In this document: piece by piece, positions 50,644 through 60,213 of the stretch
Numbering within the stretch: position 1 is the first letter of the stretch
How the letters are laid out: each line of letters opens with the position of its first letter
Origin: Actinomyces qiguomingii
GTDB taxonomy: Bacteria > Actinomycetota > Actinomycetes > Actinomycetales > Actinomycetaceae
Direction: 5' to 3'
Assembly (NCBI RefSeq): GCF_004102025.1
Contig: NZ_CP025228.1
Location: 3,596,001-3,660,000 of the forward strand
DNA: 64,000 bases
Position numbers and translations under genes: made by a program
Notes under the pieces: generated by a model
The model's input: only the letters and a program-made list of their open reading frames with translations
The model's database searches: none
What the model was told of the DNA's origin: nothing

Positions 50644-51834
50644 ATGAGCCAAATGGACGCGATCGATGCCCCCCAGTGGCTACTCCCGACCTTCGTCCGC
50701 TGTACCAAGGCGGTCGGTGCCACCGCTTCGGTGGAGCAGATTCGTGCCACCGGGGAGGATCTCATCTCCCGGTGGACCAGCCCGGACCGCCACTTCCACA
50801 ATCTCAAGCATGTGATCAACATGCTGGCGCGCGTGGACGAACTGGCCGATGAGTCCCACAACCCCGACGTGATGCGCCTGGCCACCTGGTACCACGGTTG
50901 TGTCTTCTCCACGGCCAGCGAATCGACCTATCGGCGCAACGGCGGCGAGGATGAGGTCGCCTCCGCCGCCTATGCGGCTAAGAGCCTACAGGCGCTCGGC
51001 GTGCCGGACCAGACCGTTGACCGCGTCTGCGCACTCATTTTGAACCTCAAGCGCCACAACCTCGCCAAGAACGATATTGACGCCCAGGCACTAAATGATG
51101 CGGACCTGGGCGCCCTCGCCGTCGAACCGCAGCAGTACAAGAGCTACCGGATCGCGGTGCGCCAGGAGTACGCCCATATCCCCATGGCGGACTATCTGCA
51201 AGCACGCCTGGCCATCATCACCCGGCTGCTGGGACGCGAGTCACTGTTCTCCTCTCCGCTCGGCGCCCGTTGGGAGTTGCCGGCGCGGGAGAACCTGGAG
51301 GCGGAGAAGCGACACCTGGAGAACAAGCTTTCACAACTGCCGACGGCGGCTCCCCAGAGTTCGGAGACGTTCGACGCCGAGGATGCGCCGGCCGCTGCCA
51401 CGGTTCAGGCGCAGGCGCCCGAGCCGGATCCGGTCAAGCACGCCGTCGACCCCCGTCTGGGAGGGTTGGAGGCCGCGGGCGAGGACGACGACGCCCCACC
51501 GGCCGCCCCGACCGCCTCACGTACCGCACCGGTTTCGTCGCCCGCGCTTCCGGGGGCCTCCGTGCGCACACACCGCTCCCGGACTCCCGCTGATGCTGGC
51601 GAGGCGCACACGACATCCCTGGAGTCCTGTGCCGAGGACCTGGACCGCTTGCTGGCCCAGCCGCGGCCGGGCGAGGAAGGCGCCGCGGATCGGGCCAGTT
51701 TGGCCGAGGCGGAGCGTGCGAAACTCGCCGAGAAGCTGCGCGCCAAATGCGAGGCCGCCAAGGCCCTGCGGGAGGCGCGCACGGGCGAATTCGCCGCCAT
51801 CACCGAGCCGATCGTTGGATCATCCGCCAACTGA
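50644..51834 (+). CDS. HD-superfamily phosphohydrolase-like protein with long C-terminal tail
   Basis: A 396-residue protein. The first ~215 residues resemble the COG4339 predicted HD hydrolases: WTSPDRHFHNLKHVINMLAR, ATWYHGCVFSTASESTYRRN, and the later LILNLKRHN with ALNDADLGALA. The hallmark His-Asp pair appears as His-Gly (YHGCV), so metal binding or activity may be altered. Residues ~220-396 are a low-complexity Ala/Pro tail and a charged coiled-coil-like helix (LAEAERAKLAEKLRAKCEAA). ATG 50644 follows GGAGG. Two hairpins follow. Confidence 0.8.
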   Translation: MSQMDAIDAPQWLLPTFVRCTKAVGATASVEQIRATGEDLISRWTSPDRHFHNLKHVINMLARVDELADESHNPDVMRLATWYHGCVFSTASESTYRRNGGEDEVASAAYAAKSLQALGVPDQTVDRVCALILNLKRHNLAKNDIDAQALNDADLGALAVEPQQYKSYRIAVRQEYAHIPMADYLQARLAIITRLLGRESLFSSPLGARWELPARENLEAEKRHLENKLSQLPTAAPQSSETFDAEDAPAAATVQAQAPEPDPVKHAVDPRLGGLEAAGEDDDAPPAAPTASRTAPVSSPALPGASVRTHRSRTPADAGEAHTTSLESCAEDLDRLLAQPRPGEEGAADRASLAEAERAKLAEKLRAKCEAAKALREARTGEFAAITEPIVGSSAN

Positions 51835-51854
51835 GGCGGCAAACCGTCCACAAA

Positions 51855-51915
51855 GGCGTCCAGAATCGGCATGGACGCCCTCCACGCCCACTGACGCCGA
51901 ATCGCGATCGGCGTC
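51855..51915. terminator. Double hairpin terminator between convergent genes
   Basis: GGCGTCC/GGACGCC (51855-51861 and 51873-51879) and a perfect 8-bp stem GACGCCGA/TCGGCGTC (51893-51900 and 51908-51915) followed by ATTTCAACGTTTT. It lies between the HD-like gene and the convergent ABC permease gene. Confidence 0.65.
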
Positions 51916-51984
51916 ATTTCAACGTTTTACGCCATACATAGCAAAGCCCATGGGCCATTCATGCCATTTTGCGACAGTGGGTCC

Positions 51985-53217
51985 TCAGGACCGTCGCAGC
52001 GCGTCAACCGTCTCCAGCCGCGACACGGCGCGAGCGGCCATAAGCCCTCCCACAGCGCCGGCCGCAACCCCGAGGAGGGGACCGGCGCCGAGAAGCACCG
52101 GGGTCATTACGGGCGTCCAGTCATGCAGGGCGCTCACGGCGACGACGACGAGCACACCGACCGACTCCCCCGTCAGAGCCCCCAATCCTCCGAGCAGTGC
52201 GGCCTCTATCACCACTTGAAGATGGATGTGGCGACTGCGTGCTCCGAGCGCGCGTCTAAGCCCGATCTCCGCCGCCCGCTCGTTGACCGAGGACAGTGTG
52301 GCGGTGCCGATCGCGAGCGCCGAGATCACCAGGATCACGACGGCGACCGCGAGCAGCAGCCCGCTGACGGAGTCCTCCACACCGTCCGTCGCCCGCGACC
52401 AGTCCTGGGGCGCGGTCACGGTGAACAGGGACGGCGCGTCCGGGCGCAGCGCGTAGCGAACCTGGCGGGCGATGAGGTCCGCCGCGCCGACGTCGGTGCG
52501 GACCGTCATCTGTGCGGGGTGCTGGGTGGTTGGCTGCCCGAATCGGTCGAGGGCCGTCTGACTCGGAATGATGATGGCGGTGTTGAGTTGTGGGACGGCC
52601 TCGCTGGTACCCAGAACACCGATGACCGTGAAGTGCTCGCCGTTGATGCTGAGTGCGGCAGGCAGCCGCAGGTCGTCCACCCCGAGCTTGTCAGCCGCGC
52701 GCTCGCCGAGGATTGCGGTGCGCGCGCCAGAGGTGACCAGGAAGTCGGTGAACCCGATTCCGTCCGCGCGCACCGAGGAGGCGAGTTCATTCACACCGGC
52801 GTCGGCGGCGTATACGGCGAGGGAGTCGGCGAGGTTCTGCGTAGATGTGGATGTGCGTACGTCCAGATCGAGGGCATCGGCGTCGAGCTGCCAGTACAGC
52901 GAGGCCGCCTGAACGCCGTTAAGCGCCGTGACGGCGTCGGCGCCGTCCACGGGAAAGCCCATGGGGTCGGCGTCGGTCATCTGTTCGGGGTCCATCCGGA
53001 CGGTCACCAGGGTGGTCTGCAGGAGGGAGAAGCCGACGTCGATCTGGCCCGCCGCCGTCTGCGAGATCCCAATGAGGGCGACGAGGCTGGCGATTCCAAT
53101 GAGGGTGGAGGCCAGAGTGAGCAGGGAGCGTCCGGGCCGGCCGGAGACCGAGGCGACGGCCTCGCGCACAATGTCCGAGAGTGCGACGCGCCCGGGGTTG
53201 ATGCGGTGGCGGCTCAT
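51985..53217 (-). CDS. MacB/FtsX-type ABC transporter permease
   Basis: A 410-residue membrane protein with the MacB topology: one N-terminal membrane segment (LLTLASTLIGIASLVALIGI), a large extracytoplasmic domain (~60-275), then three C-terminal segments. The FtsX signature includes NERAAEIGLRRALGARSRHI and the final RAVSRLETVDALRRS. It overlaps the ATPase gene by 4 bp and forms an efflux or mechanotransmission system with the ATPase and adaptor next to it. Confidence 0.9.
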   Translation of the reverse strand: MSRHRINPGRVALSDIVREAVASVSGRPGRSLLTLASTLIGIASLVALIGISQTAAGQIDVGFSLLQTTLVTVRMDPEQMTDADPMGFPVDGADAVTALNGVQAASLYWQLDADALDLDVRTSTSTQNLADSLAVYAADAGVNELASSVRADGIGFTDFLVTSGARTAILGERAADKLGVDDLRLPAALSINGEHFTVIGVLGTSEAVPQLNTAIIIPSQTALDRFGQPTTQHPAQMTVRTDVGAADLIARQVRYALRPDAPSLFTVTAPQDWSRATDGVEDSVSGLLLAVAVVILVISALAIGTATLSSVNERAAEIGLRRALGARSRHIHLQVVIEAALLGGLGALTGESVGVLVVVAVSALHDWTPVMTPVLLGAGPLLGVAAGAVGGLMAARAVSRLETVDALRRS

Positions 53218-53963
53218 GCGGCCCTCTCGGTGAGAGCGCCGTCTCTGACTCGTAGTACGCGGCCCGCCCGTGAAGCGTGCTCCTCGTTGTGAGTGACCAT
53301 GATGATGGTGGTTCCGGACTCGTTGAGGGAGGAGAACACGTCGAGGACCCCCTGAGCGTGGGAGGAGTCGAGATTGCCCGTCGGCTCGTCGCTGAGAACC
53401 AGGGGCGGATGGGTGCAGACGGCTCTGGCGATCGCCACGCGCTGCTGTTCACCACCGGAGAGTTCGTTGGGGAGCGCGAACGCCTTGTGGGCCATGCCGA
53501 CGCGTTCGAGCGCCCGCATGGCGTTGTCCCGCCTCACCGAGCGGGGGATGCCCGCGTACAGACCGGCCATGGCCACATTAGCGAGCGCGGTGCGTTCACT
53601 GATGAGGTGGAAGGCCTGGAAGACGAAACCGATGCTTTTGGAGCGCAGTGCCGCGAGCTGCGCGTCGTCGAGCGAGTTGGTGTCCGTCCCATCGAGCAGG
53701 TAGCGCCCGGATGTCGGCCGGTCGAGTGTGCCGAGGATGTTGAGGAGGGTCGACTTGCCGGATCCGGACGCGCCGACCACGGCCACCATCTCCCCGCGCG
53801 TCACCGTTGCTGTCACGTTGTCGAGGGCGAGGGTCGGGACTCTGCCCGCGTAGCGGCGGCTGACGCCCTCGAGCCGAATGAGCGGGTGCTCCGCGTCTCT
53901 CGGCTGTTCCCCGGTGGCGGTTGAGGCGCTCATCGTGGCGGATTCATCGCTGTGCCTCGTCAC
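53214..53963 (-). CDS. MacB/LolD-type ABC transporter ATPase
   Basis: A 249-residue ATPase. Walker [18 protein letters not shown]-loop [10 protein letters not shown], signature [17 protein letters not shown], Walker [14 protein letters not shown] and switch [12 protein letters not shown]. This is the typical LolD/MacB pattern. The frame opens with GTG 53963; an ATG at 53933 has no ribosome site. Gap to the adaptor gene is 9 bp. Confidence 0.91.
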   Translation of the reverse strand: MTRHSDESATMSASTATGEQPRDAEHPLIRLEGVSRRYAGRVPTLALDNVTATVTRGEMVAVVGASGSGKSTLLNILGTLDRPTSGRYLLDGTDTNSLDDAQLAALRSKSIGFVFQAFHLISERTALANVAMAGLYAGIPRSVRRDNAMRALERVGMAHKAFALPNELSGGEQQRVAIARAVCTHPPLVLSDEPTGNLDSSHAQGVLDVFSSLNESGTTIIMVTHNEEHASRAGRVLRVRDGALTERAA

Positions 53964-53972
53964 TGTGACCAG

Positions 53973-55394
53973 TCACCGCCCTCCGACGATGACGACGCTG
54001 TCCCGGGTGACCGCGTCGGGATCGTTCGGCCGGATCTCGACGTAGCCGTCGGCCTCAAGACCTACGGTGACCTCGACCCTGGTCAGGGTGTCCGTGCCGG
54101 TGAGGGTTATGACCGTCGTGGTTCCGTCCCCGTGCTCGGAGATCGCCCCGATCGGAACGCACAGGACGCTCGTGCCGGTGGTCTCACGGGTGAGGCGGGC
54201 GACTACCGTCCCGGCGAGCGCGGCGGGGTCCAGGTCCGTGTCGCAGCCGATCGTCACCTGCGTGCGCCCGGTGTCGGCGGCGTCCAGCGCGGTGACGGAG
54301 CAGGTCGCGCCGTCCCCGAGCACGTCGATGTTGGCCGTCGCGCCGACGCTCAGCGTGGCCGCCTGGTCGGCTACGGTCTTTCCGCGCAGCACCAGGTCTC
54401 CCGCGCCGAGTGAGAGGATCTCCTGTCCGGAGGCCTCCTGCCCAACCTGCCCCGAGACGGACAGGACGGTCGCGCTGCCTCCGGGGATGAATACGACTTC
54501 GGAACGTGGCAGGACGACGCCGATGCGGGCCTCTACATCGGCCAGATCGGCGCGCGCGTCGGCGAGCGCCGCCTGTGCCGTGCTCAACGACGTCGAGTCT
54601 GCGGCGCCGGAGCCGTCCTCCTGCTCCGCGGTGGTCACGGCGTCCTGCGCCTGCCTGACGGCCGCCCGCGCGTTACGCAGGGCCTTGGCGTCCTCGCCGC
54701 TGCCGCCGTCCGTCGCCGACGCCGTGTACCCCAGGCGGCTGTATAGCTGCGACACGGCGCCACTGGTGGCGGATCCGTAGGTTCCATCGACCGCCGAGTC
54801 CGAAAGCAGCCCCTGGGCTACAAGCGCCTGCTGCAGTTGGGTCACGTCGGGCCCGCTCGCTCCGGGCGCCAGGTCCCGATACGACGGGATGGCCCCCGCC
54901 AGCGCGATGATCGGTCGACCGGAGAGCTCGAGGACGATGGTTCCTGCCGACACCTCGTCGCCGACACTCACAGGGAGCTTGGTGATGACCGTAGTCGTTG
55001 TGCCGTTTCCGCCCGCAGAGCCGGTGTCCCCGTCGTCCTCCTGGTCACCGGCGGTGCCCTGCTGCGTCTGCCCGGTGGGGCCGACGCTAATGGACTGTTC
55101 GGACTCAAGTTCGACGTCAATACTGAAGGAGTCCACCAGCACCCGTTCATCGACCTCGGCCGTGATGAGTGAGGGGGTGGGGGCCTGGGCGCCGGCGGCG
55201 ATGTCCGCCGGGGATTTGAGAAGGAGCCCGGCCGCGGTCCCCGCCGCACCGCTCACGAGTGCGACGACGATCAGGACCAGCAGCCAGCGCCTTGTCAGCC
55301 ACGAACGGTACCCGCCGTCCCGAGCCGATACGGCATCGTCGGTGTCTTCAGCCTCTTCGGTCCCGGGATGTCTGGATGGCTCGGTCTCGGTCAC
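53973..55394 (-). CDS. Membrane-fusion-type efflux adaptor with peptidoglycan-binding insert
   Basis: A 473-residue protein: cytoplasmic acidic N-terminus, one membrane segment (WLLVLIVVALVSGAAGTAAG), a biotinyl-lipoyl/beta-barrel part, a PG_binding_1-like insert (GPDVTQLQQALVAQGLLSDS and YGSATSGAVSQLYSRLGY, about residues 175-215), a coiled coil (RAAVRQAQDAVTTAEQED) and the second barrel half. It links the MacB-type pump to the outside and could anchor to the cell wall. It overlaps the lipoprotein gene by 4 bp. Confidence 0.86.
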   Translation of the reverse strand: MTETEPSRHPGTEEAEDTDDAVSARDGGYRSWLTRRWLLVLIVVALVSGAAGTAAGLLLKSPADIAAGAQAPTPSLITAEVDERVLVDSFSIDVELESEQSISVGPTGQTQQGTAGDQEDDGDTGSAGGNGTTTTVITKLPVSVGDEVSAGTIVLELSGRPIIALAGAIPSYRDLAPGASGPDVTQLQQALVAQGLLSDSAVDGTYGSATSGAVSQLYSRLGYTASATDGGSGEDAKALRNARAAVRQAQDAVTTAEQEDGSGAADSTSLSTAQAALADARADLADVEARIGVVLPRSEVVFIPGGSATVLSVSGQVGQEASGQEILSLGAGDLVLRGKTVADQAATLSVGATANIDVLGDGATCSVTALDAADTGRTQVTIGCDTDLDPAALAGTVVARLTRETTGTSVLCVPIGAISEHGDGTTTVITLTGTDTLTRVEVTVGLEADGYVEIRPNDPDAVTRDSVVIVGGR

Positions 55395-56326
55395 GCGAGG
55401 ACCTCTTGGGCACGTTCAAGGATCTGGGATGACAGCCGTTTGATCGTGTCCATGGTCGCCTGATTGTCGGCGACGGCCTGCGTCTCATAACGGTTGATCA
55501 CGCCGGTCAGAGTCGCGGCGAAGGAGGTATCCGCCTTGCATTCGGCGTCGGCAACGGCTGTCTCACGCTCCTCCGCATTGGGGTTCCCACTCTGTGAGCC
55601 ATCCAGGTATTTGTTGACGAGCGACCGAGGATCGTCGGCCTCGTAGCCCTTTCGGGACATGCAGGCGGACCAGTCCGCAAAGAGTTGGACCGCTTCGGGG
55701 TCGGCCACGGCGGACTCGTTGGCCGCGGCCCGCGCCGTATCGTAAGTGGCGATCTGCGAGAACCATTCGTCGTCGTAACCGAGTTCGGCATATGCCAGAT
55801 CCTCACAGCCGGTGTTCTCATCGTTGACGAGTGCGTCGATATAGCCCGGCTGCTGCTGCGAGGAGGCGGCGGCATCCTGGTCCGAGCCGCCGTCTTCCTC
55901 GGTCTCCGGGTGGTAGCCGTTGCGGCGAGCCTCCTCCACATCTACCGGCCCCCATGTGGCGCCGTCCAATCCCGCGGTGGAGTCACCAACGGTGCTCATG
56001 GCCTCATCGATGTCCTCGGAGTACTCGAAGCCCTTCTCCTTCATGCATTGCGTCGTCAACTGGATGCGCGCCTGCTCGACGGTGCGCATCTGTTCGGCGT
56101 CGAGGAAGTAGTCGTCGAAGGGGGAGCGGGAGTCGGCGGTTGTGGCGCCCGATGTCGCCACTCCGGTGGGTTCACTCCCGGGGTCGGACGTCCCGTAGAT
56201 GTCCTGTGCGGACAGGCCCTCGTCCGAGGCGTTGTGCCCGCAGCCCGCCGGGAGCACCAGGGCCGTGGCCACCAAGACGCCGAACAGCGCCCTGGTGGCA
56301 CTCGCGAGGAATCTAGTGCGCGTCAC
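55391..56326 (-). CDS. Lipoprotein of unknown function
   Basis: A 311-residue lipoprotein. Signal peptide with lipobox LPAGC (residues ~25-29), then an acidic, mostly helical outer domain with conserved-looking cysteines (TTQCMKEKGFEYS, NTGCEDLAYA, SACMSRKGYE, DAECKAD), probably two disulfides. Proteins of this kind are often encoded with MacB-type pumps in actinobacteria. It is the third structural gene of the efflux operon; partner or ligand unknown. Confidence 0.83.
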   Translation of the reverse strand: MTRTRFLASATRALFGVLVATALVLPAGCGHNASDEGLSAQDIYGTSDPGSEPTGVATSGATTADSRSPFDDYFLDAEQMRTVEQARIQLTTQCMKEKGFEYSEDIDEAMSTVGDSTAGLDGATWGPVDVEEARRNGYHPETEEDGGSDQDAAASSQQQPGYIDALVNDENTGCEDLAYAELGYDDEWFSQIATYDTARAAANESAVADPEAVQLFADWSACMSRKGYEADDPRSLVNKYLDGSQSGNPNAEERETAVADAECKADTSFAATLTGVINRYETQAVADNQATMDTIKRLSSQILERAQEVLA

Positions 56327-56350
56327 GTTGGAAACTCCTGCGGACGGCGT

Positions 56351-56683
56351 TCAGCAAATGTTACTAGGCTCTGCATTGGTGCGCATGTACCGGTGCAGGG
56401 AATAACCCTTGACTCCCGTCCTAAGGTTCCGGTGGTAGTACCAGTCGCCGTTGTTTTCACGATAGTTCCAGAGGTAGCAGTAGACATTCGCCCCCTGCCC
56501 CTTGTAGCCGGAACCGACAACCACTGAGTTATATCCGGTGCGGTTACGGATGTTGACCCCATTGGCGGTGTAGTCACCTCGTACCGCCCAGGCCGAGGCC
56601 GGAGTTGCCACCAGGGTGACGACGAGTACTAGGGAGACGACGAGACGCTTCAGGACGGATCGCGAGGTACGGGACAAGGACAT
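56351..56683 (-). CDS. Small secreted SH3-like protein
   Basis: A 110-residue protein with a Sec signal peptide (residues ~1-34: SVLKRLVVSLVLVVTLVATP ending ASAWA) and a mature domain of ~75 residues (GDYTANGVNIRNRTGYNSVV, YYHRNLRTGVKGYSLHRYMR) that resembles a bacterial SH3-like wall-binding fold. Two cysteines (YCYL and the last residue). ATG 56683 is used; an earlier ATG lies within a repeat. A sigma70-like promoter at 56793-56822 probably drives this gene and perhaps the efflux genes that follow it. Confidence 0.8.
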   Translation of the reverse strand: MSLSRTSRSVLKRLVVSLVLVVTLVATPASAWAVRGDYTANGVNIRNRTGYNSVVVGSGYKGQGANVYCYLWNYRENNGDWYYHRNLRTGVKGYSLHRYMRTNAEPSNIC

Positions 56684-56701
56684 CGTTCTGCTCTTTTCTT
56701 T

Positions 56702-56751
56702 CTCACGGGACCAGCAGCAACAAGACCTCACGGGACCAGCAGCAACAAGAC
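56702..56751. repeat. Perfect 25-bp tandem duplication in a leader
   Basis: Two identical 25-bp copies (56702-56726 and 56727-56751) containing CACGGGACCAGCAGCAACAA, between the predicted promoter and the ATG of the small secreted protein gene. Confidence 0.92.
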
Positions 56752-56792
56752 CGCCGCCATTCTGTCGGCAGGAGCTTGCCGCTCCGGGACGG

Positions 56793-56822
56793 AGTATGCA
56801 CTAGCACCGATATGCGTGTCAA
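56793..56822 (-). promoter_or_regulatory. Sigma70-like promoter for the small secreted protein gene
   Basis: On the minus strand: TTGACA (56822-56817), 18-nt spacer, CATACT (56798-56793). The -35 is perfect and the -10 matches 4 of 6. It implies a ~100-nt leader containing the 25-bp duplication. Confidence 0.6.
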
Positions 56823-57063
56823 GCAGTTGAAACGGCTCATATCGGGTGCCCGCGCAAGCAGTCGCTCGGTGAAGCGGCCCCAACTCCACCGGTATCCACA
56901 GGCACGGTTCGTGCAGGGTCAATCCACAGAGATCGACGAGGCCGGATGCGCACCGGCGCGTCACGTTCCTACGGTGGTCTCGACGCCGCGGCCGCGGCGC
57001 CGACTCCGCTCGGTCGGGCCGTTCCGCCTTACCGACCCACCGACTCACCGAAAGGTTCCCGTC

Positions 57064-57369
57064 ATGCCCGTCTTCGCCGTCGACACCCAGGCCGTCACCG
57101 ACACGGCCACCCGCGCCCGCACCCGGATCTCCACCATCCAGACGGAGGTGGACGGGATGAAGGGCGACATCGCGCTGCTCCAGTCCTCCTGGACGGGCGG
57201 CGCCTCCGATTCCATGGCCGCGTGCGCCGCCGACTGGCACGTCACCGCCTTGCAGGTGCAGGCGAGCCTGGATTCGATCAGCCAGGCCCTGGACCAGTCG
57301 GCCGTCTCCTACGACGACGCCGAGACCGCCAACTCCGGCCGCTTCAGCTACCAGGCCCCGCCCGCGTGA
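57064..57369 (+). CDS. WXG100-family (ESAT-6-like) protein
   Basis: A 101-residue helical-hairpin protein of the type exported by type VII secretion systems. The turn motif W-T-G is at residues 43-45 (LQSSWTGGASDS), with helices on both sides. ATG 57064 follows AAAGG; the longer open frame upstream is not related to the family. No secretion ATPase, second WXG100 partner or LXG/PPE gene is nearby, so it is an orphan. A strong hairpin follows the stop. Confidence 0.88.
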   Translation: MPVFAVDTQAVTDTATRARTRISTIQTEVDGMKGDIALLQSSWTGGASDSMAACAADWHVTALQVQASLDSISQALDQSAVSYDDAETANSGRFSYQAPPA

Positions 57370-57380
57370 GCGGTACGTCC

Positions 57381-57428
57381 GACGGCGGGCCGCCCTCCCG
57401 CATGCGCAGGGGACGGCCCGCCGGCGTC
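57381..57428. terminator. Hairpin terminator after the WXG100 gene
   Basis: CGGCGGGCCG (57383-57392) pairs with CGGCCCGCCG (57414-57423) around a 21-nt loop. Two relatives of the same design occur at 57996 and 58115. Confidence 0.7.
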
Positions 57429-57492
57429 GTAGCGCACCCAACGGCCCGCCGGGCGCGCCAACCGATCTGGCCAAACGGGAAGACAGGCGTGC

Positions 57493-57957
57493 CTACACGC
57501 CCCGCAGGGGGTTGAACTCGCGGCGGCGCACGGGCTGCGGACCGTCGAGGTAGCGCCAGCACCGCAGGGCCACGCAAACCCCCAGGAACAAAGCCAACAA
57601 CGCAAGTCCACCGGTGAAGGCGCCCCAGTTGCCGAGCAGGAGCAGCAGCCCGATCGCCGCCAGGCGCCCCAGGTTGTTGACCCGGACCTTGTCGGCATCA
57701 CCCGCACCGCGAGTTCTCGCCAGTGCCAGCACCTGCCACATCGCCCCGCCAAGAACCAGCAGGCCGACGATCCATACGGAGAACCCGGATACACGCAGCA
57801 CCCCACCGGCGCCCACCAACAGGAAGGGCGGAGTCTCCACGAGCGCTCGCCCGGCGAAGGAACTGACGGCTGTCCGACTCACGTGTCCATCCAATACCGC
57901 GGCGGCCTCCCCCGGCAAGGGTTCGTCATTACCGACCCGGCACCCGCATGACTCCAA
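57493..57957 (-). CDS. Small integral membrane protein, unknown
   Basis: A 154-residue protein with three likely membrane segments (VWIVGLLVLGGAMWQVLALA, LAAIGLLLLLGNWGAFTGGL and LALLALFLGVCVALRCWRYL). The first ~55 residues look less protein-like, so the true start may be later. No motif is recognised. It is bounded on both sides by hairpins of one family, with groEL upstream on the other side of the second and third. Confidence 0.65.
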   Translation of the reverse strand: MESCGCRVGNDEPLPGEAAAVLDGHVSRTAVSSFAGRALVETPPFLLVGAGGVLRVSGFSVWIVGLLVLGGAMWQVLALARTRGAGDADKVRVNNLGRLAAIGLLLLLGNWGAFTGGLALLALFLGVCVALRCWRYLDGPQPVRRREFNPLRGV

Positions 57958-57995
57958 CGTTTCGACCGCAGCCGGGCATAAATGCCGCGCATGCT

Positions 57996-58040
57996 ACCGG
58001 TGGGCCGCCCTCTTCGCAGACGAGGGACGGCCCACCGTCA
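57996..58040. terminator. Hairpin of the GGGCCG family
   Basis: CGGTGGGCCG (57998-58007) pairs with CGGCCCACCG (58028-58037). The stem change (GGTGGG/CCCACC instead of GGCGGG/CCCGCC) is compensated on both arms, which supports a selected structure. Confidence 0.55.
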
Positions 58041-58114
58041 AACGATGCAGTCGGAACCCGCCTGATACACGCGGGGATCTTCAAATTAGGAGCTGGCGCC
58101 ACAGCGGACGAACC

Positions 58115-58158
58115 GACGGCGGGCCGCCTCCTGCGCTTGCAAGAGACGGCCCGCCGTC
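58115..58158 (-). terminator. groEL terminator hairpin
   Basis: A perfect 12-bp stem GACGGCGGGCCG (58115-58126) / CGGCCCGCCGTC (58147-58158) with a 20-nt loop, about 100 bp downstream of the groEL stop. Confidence 0.65.
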
Positions 58159-58255
58159 GTCGTGATGGAGCCGTGGCCCGCCGGACGGTCGCGCAGGGCG
58201 CGCACCTACCGGCGAACCGGACCGGCCGAGCTGGTAAAGCCGGCCGGGCAGCCGA

Positions 58256-59944
<1,689 letters not shown>

Positions 59945-60011
59945 TCATGTCCCGTTCGACGCCGACCCTCACCTGCCGGCCTGGGTCGTCCACTGGATCC
60001 GGGGAGCGGCT

Positions 60012-60038
60012 TTGTCACTCTCCGGTCCCGAGTGCTAA
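60012..60038 (-). promoter_or_regulatory. CIRCE operator 1 of groEL
   Basis: Minus strand TTAGCACTC, 9 nt, GAGTGACAA: one to two mismatches from consensus. It lies 131 bp upstream of the groEL start. The 312-bp gap between groEL and the GH15-like gene holds this box, the second box and the repeat cluster, and no gene. Confidence 0.9.
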
Positions 60039-60046
60039 CCGCAATG

Positions 60047-60073
60047 CTGGCACTCTCTACCCTTGAGTGCAAG
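60047..60073 (-). promoter_or_regulatory. CIRCE operator 2 of groEL
   Basis: Minus strand CTTGCACTC, 9 nt, GAGTGCCAG. The core CACTC-N9-GAGTG with flanking GC is intact. Spacing centre-to-centre to operator 1 is 35 bp. Double CIRCE sites are known upstream of actinobacterial groEL genes. Confidence 0.85.
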
Positions 60074-60132
60074 ACGCTCAGGTACGCCGTCGGCCCGAAA
60101 CGGGGTGTGAAAGAGCTCTCCGTGTGCGGTCC

Positions 60133-60213
60133 GTGCCGGTCTCGGCGTGTCACTTGTGCCGAACTCGGCAGTCATATCGACCGAAGTCGGCAGTCATATC
60201 GACCGAACTCGGC
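60133..60213 (-). repeat. Mixed CCGAG repeat cluster at the GH15-like gene end
   Basis: On the minus strand, four units follow each other: GCCGAGTTCGGTCGATATGA, GCCGACTTCGGTCGATATGA, a hybrid GCCGAGTTCGGCACAAGTGA and GCCGAGACCGGCAC. The hybrid joins the head of the main type to the tail of the type found at 49.97 kb. The first unit contains the stop codon of the GH15-like gene. Confidence 0.85.

Larger units (their letters stand above)
56684..57063. other. 380-bp divergent promoter region
   Basis: Holds the leader of the small secreted protein with a 25-bp tandem duplication (56702-56751), a minus-strand promoter (56793-56822) and the upstream region of the WXG100 gene. No other gene is supported; an open frame runs through it toward the WXG100 gene but lacks any recognisable domain. 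Confidence 0.65.

Noticed and set aside
56776..57063. N-terminal extension of the WXG100 protein
   Set aside because: The extra ~96 residues have no domain and a good ribosome site precedes ATG 57064; the family length is ~100 residues.
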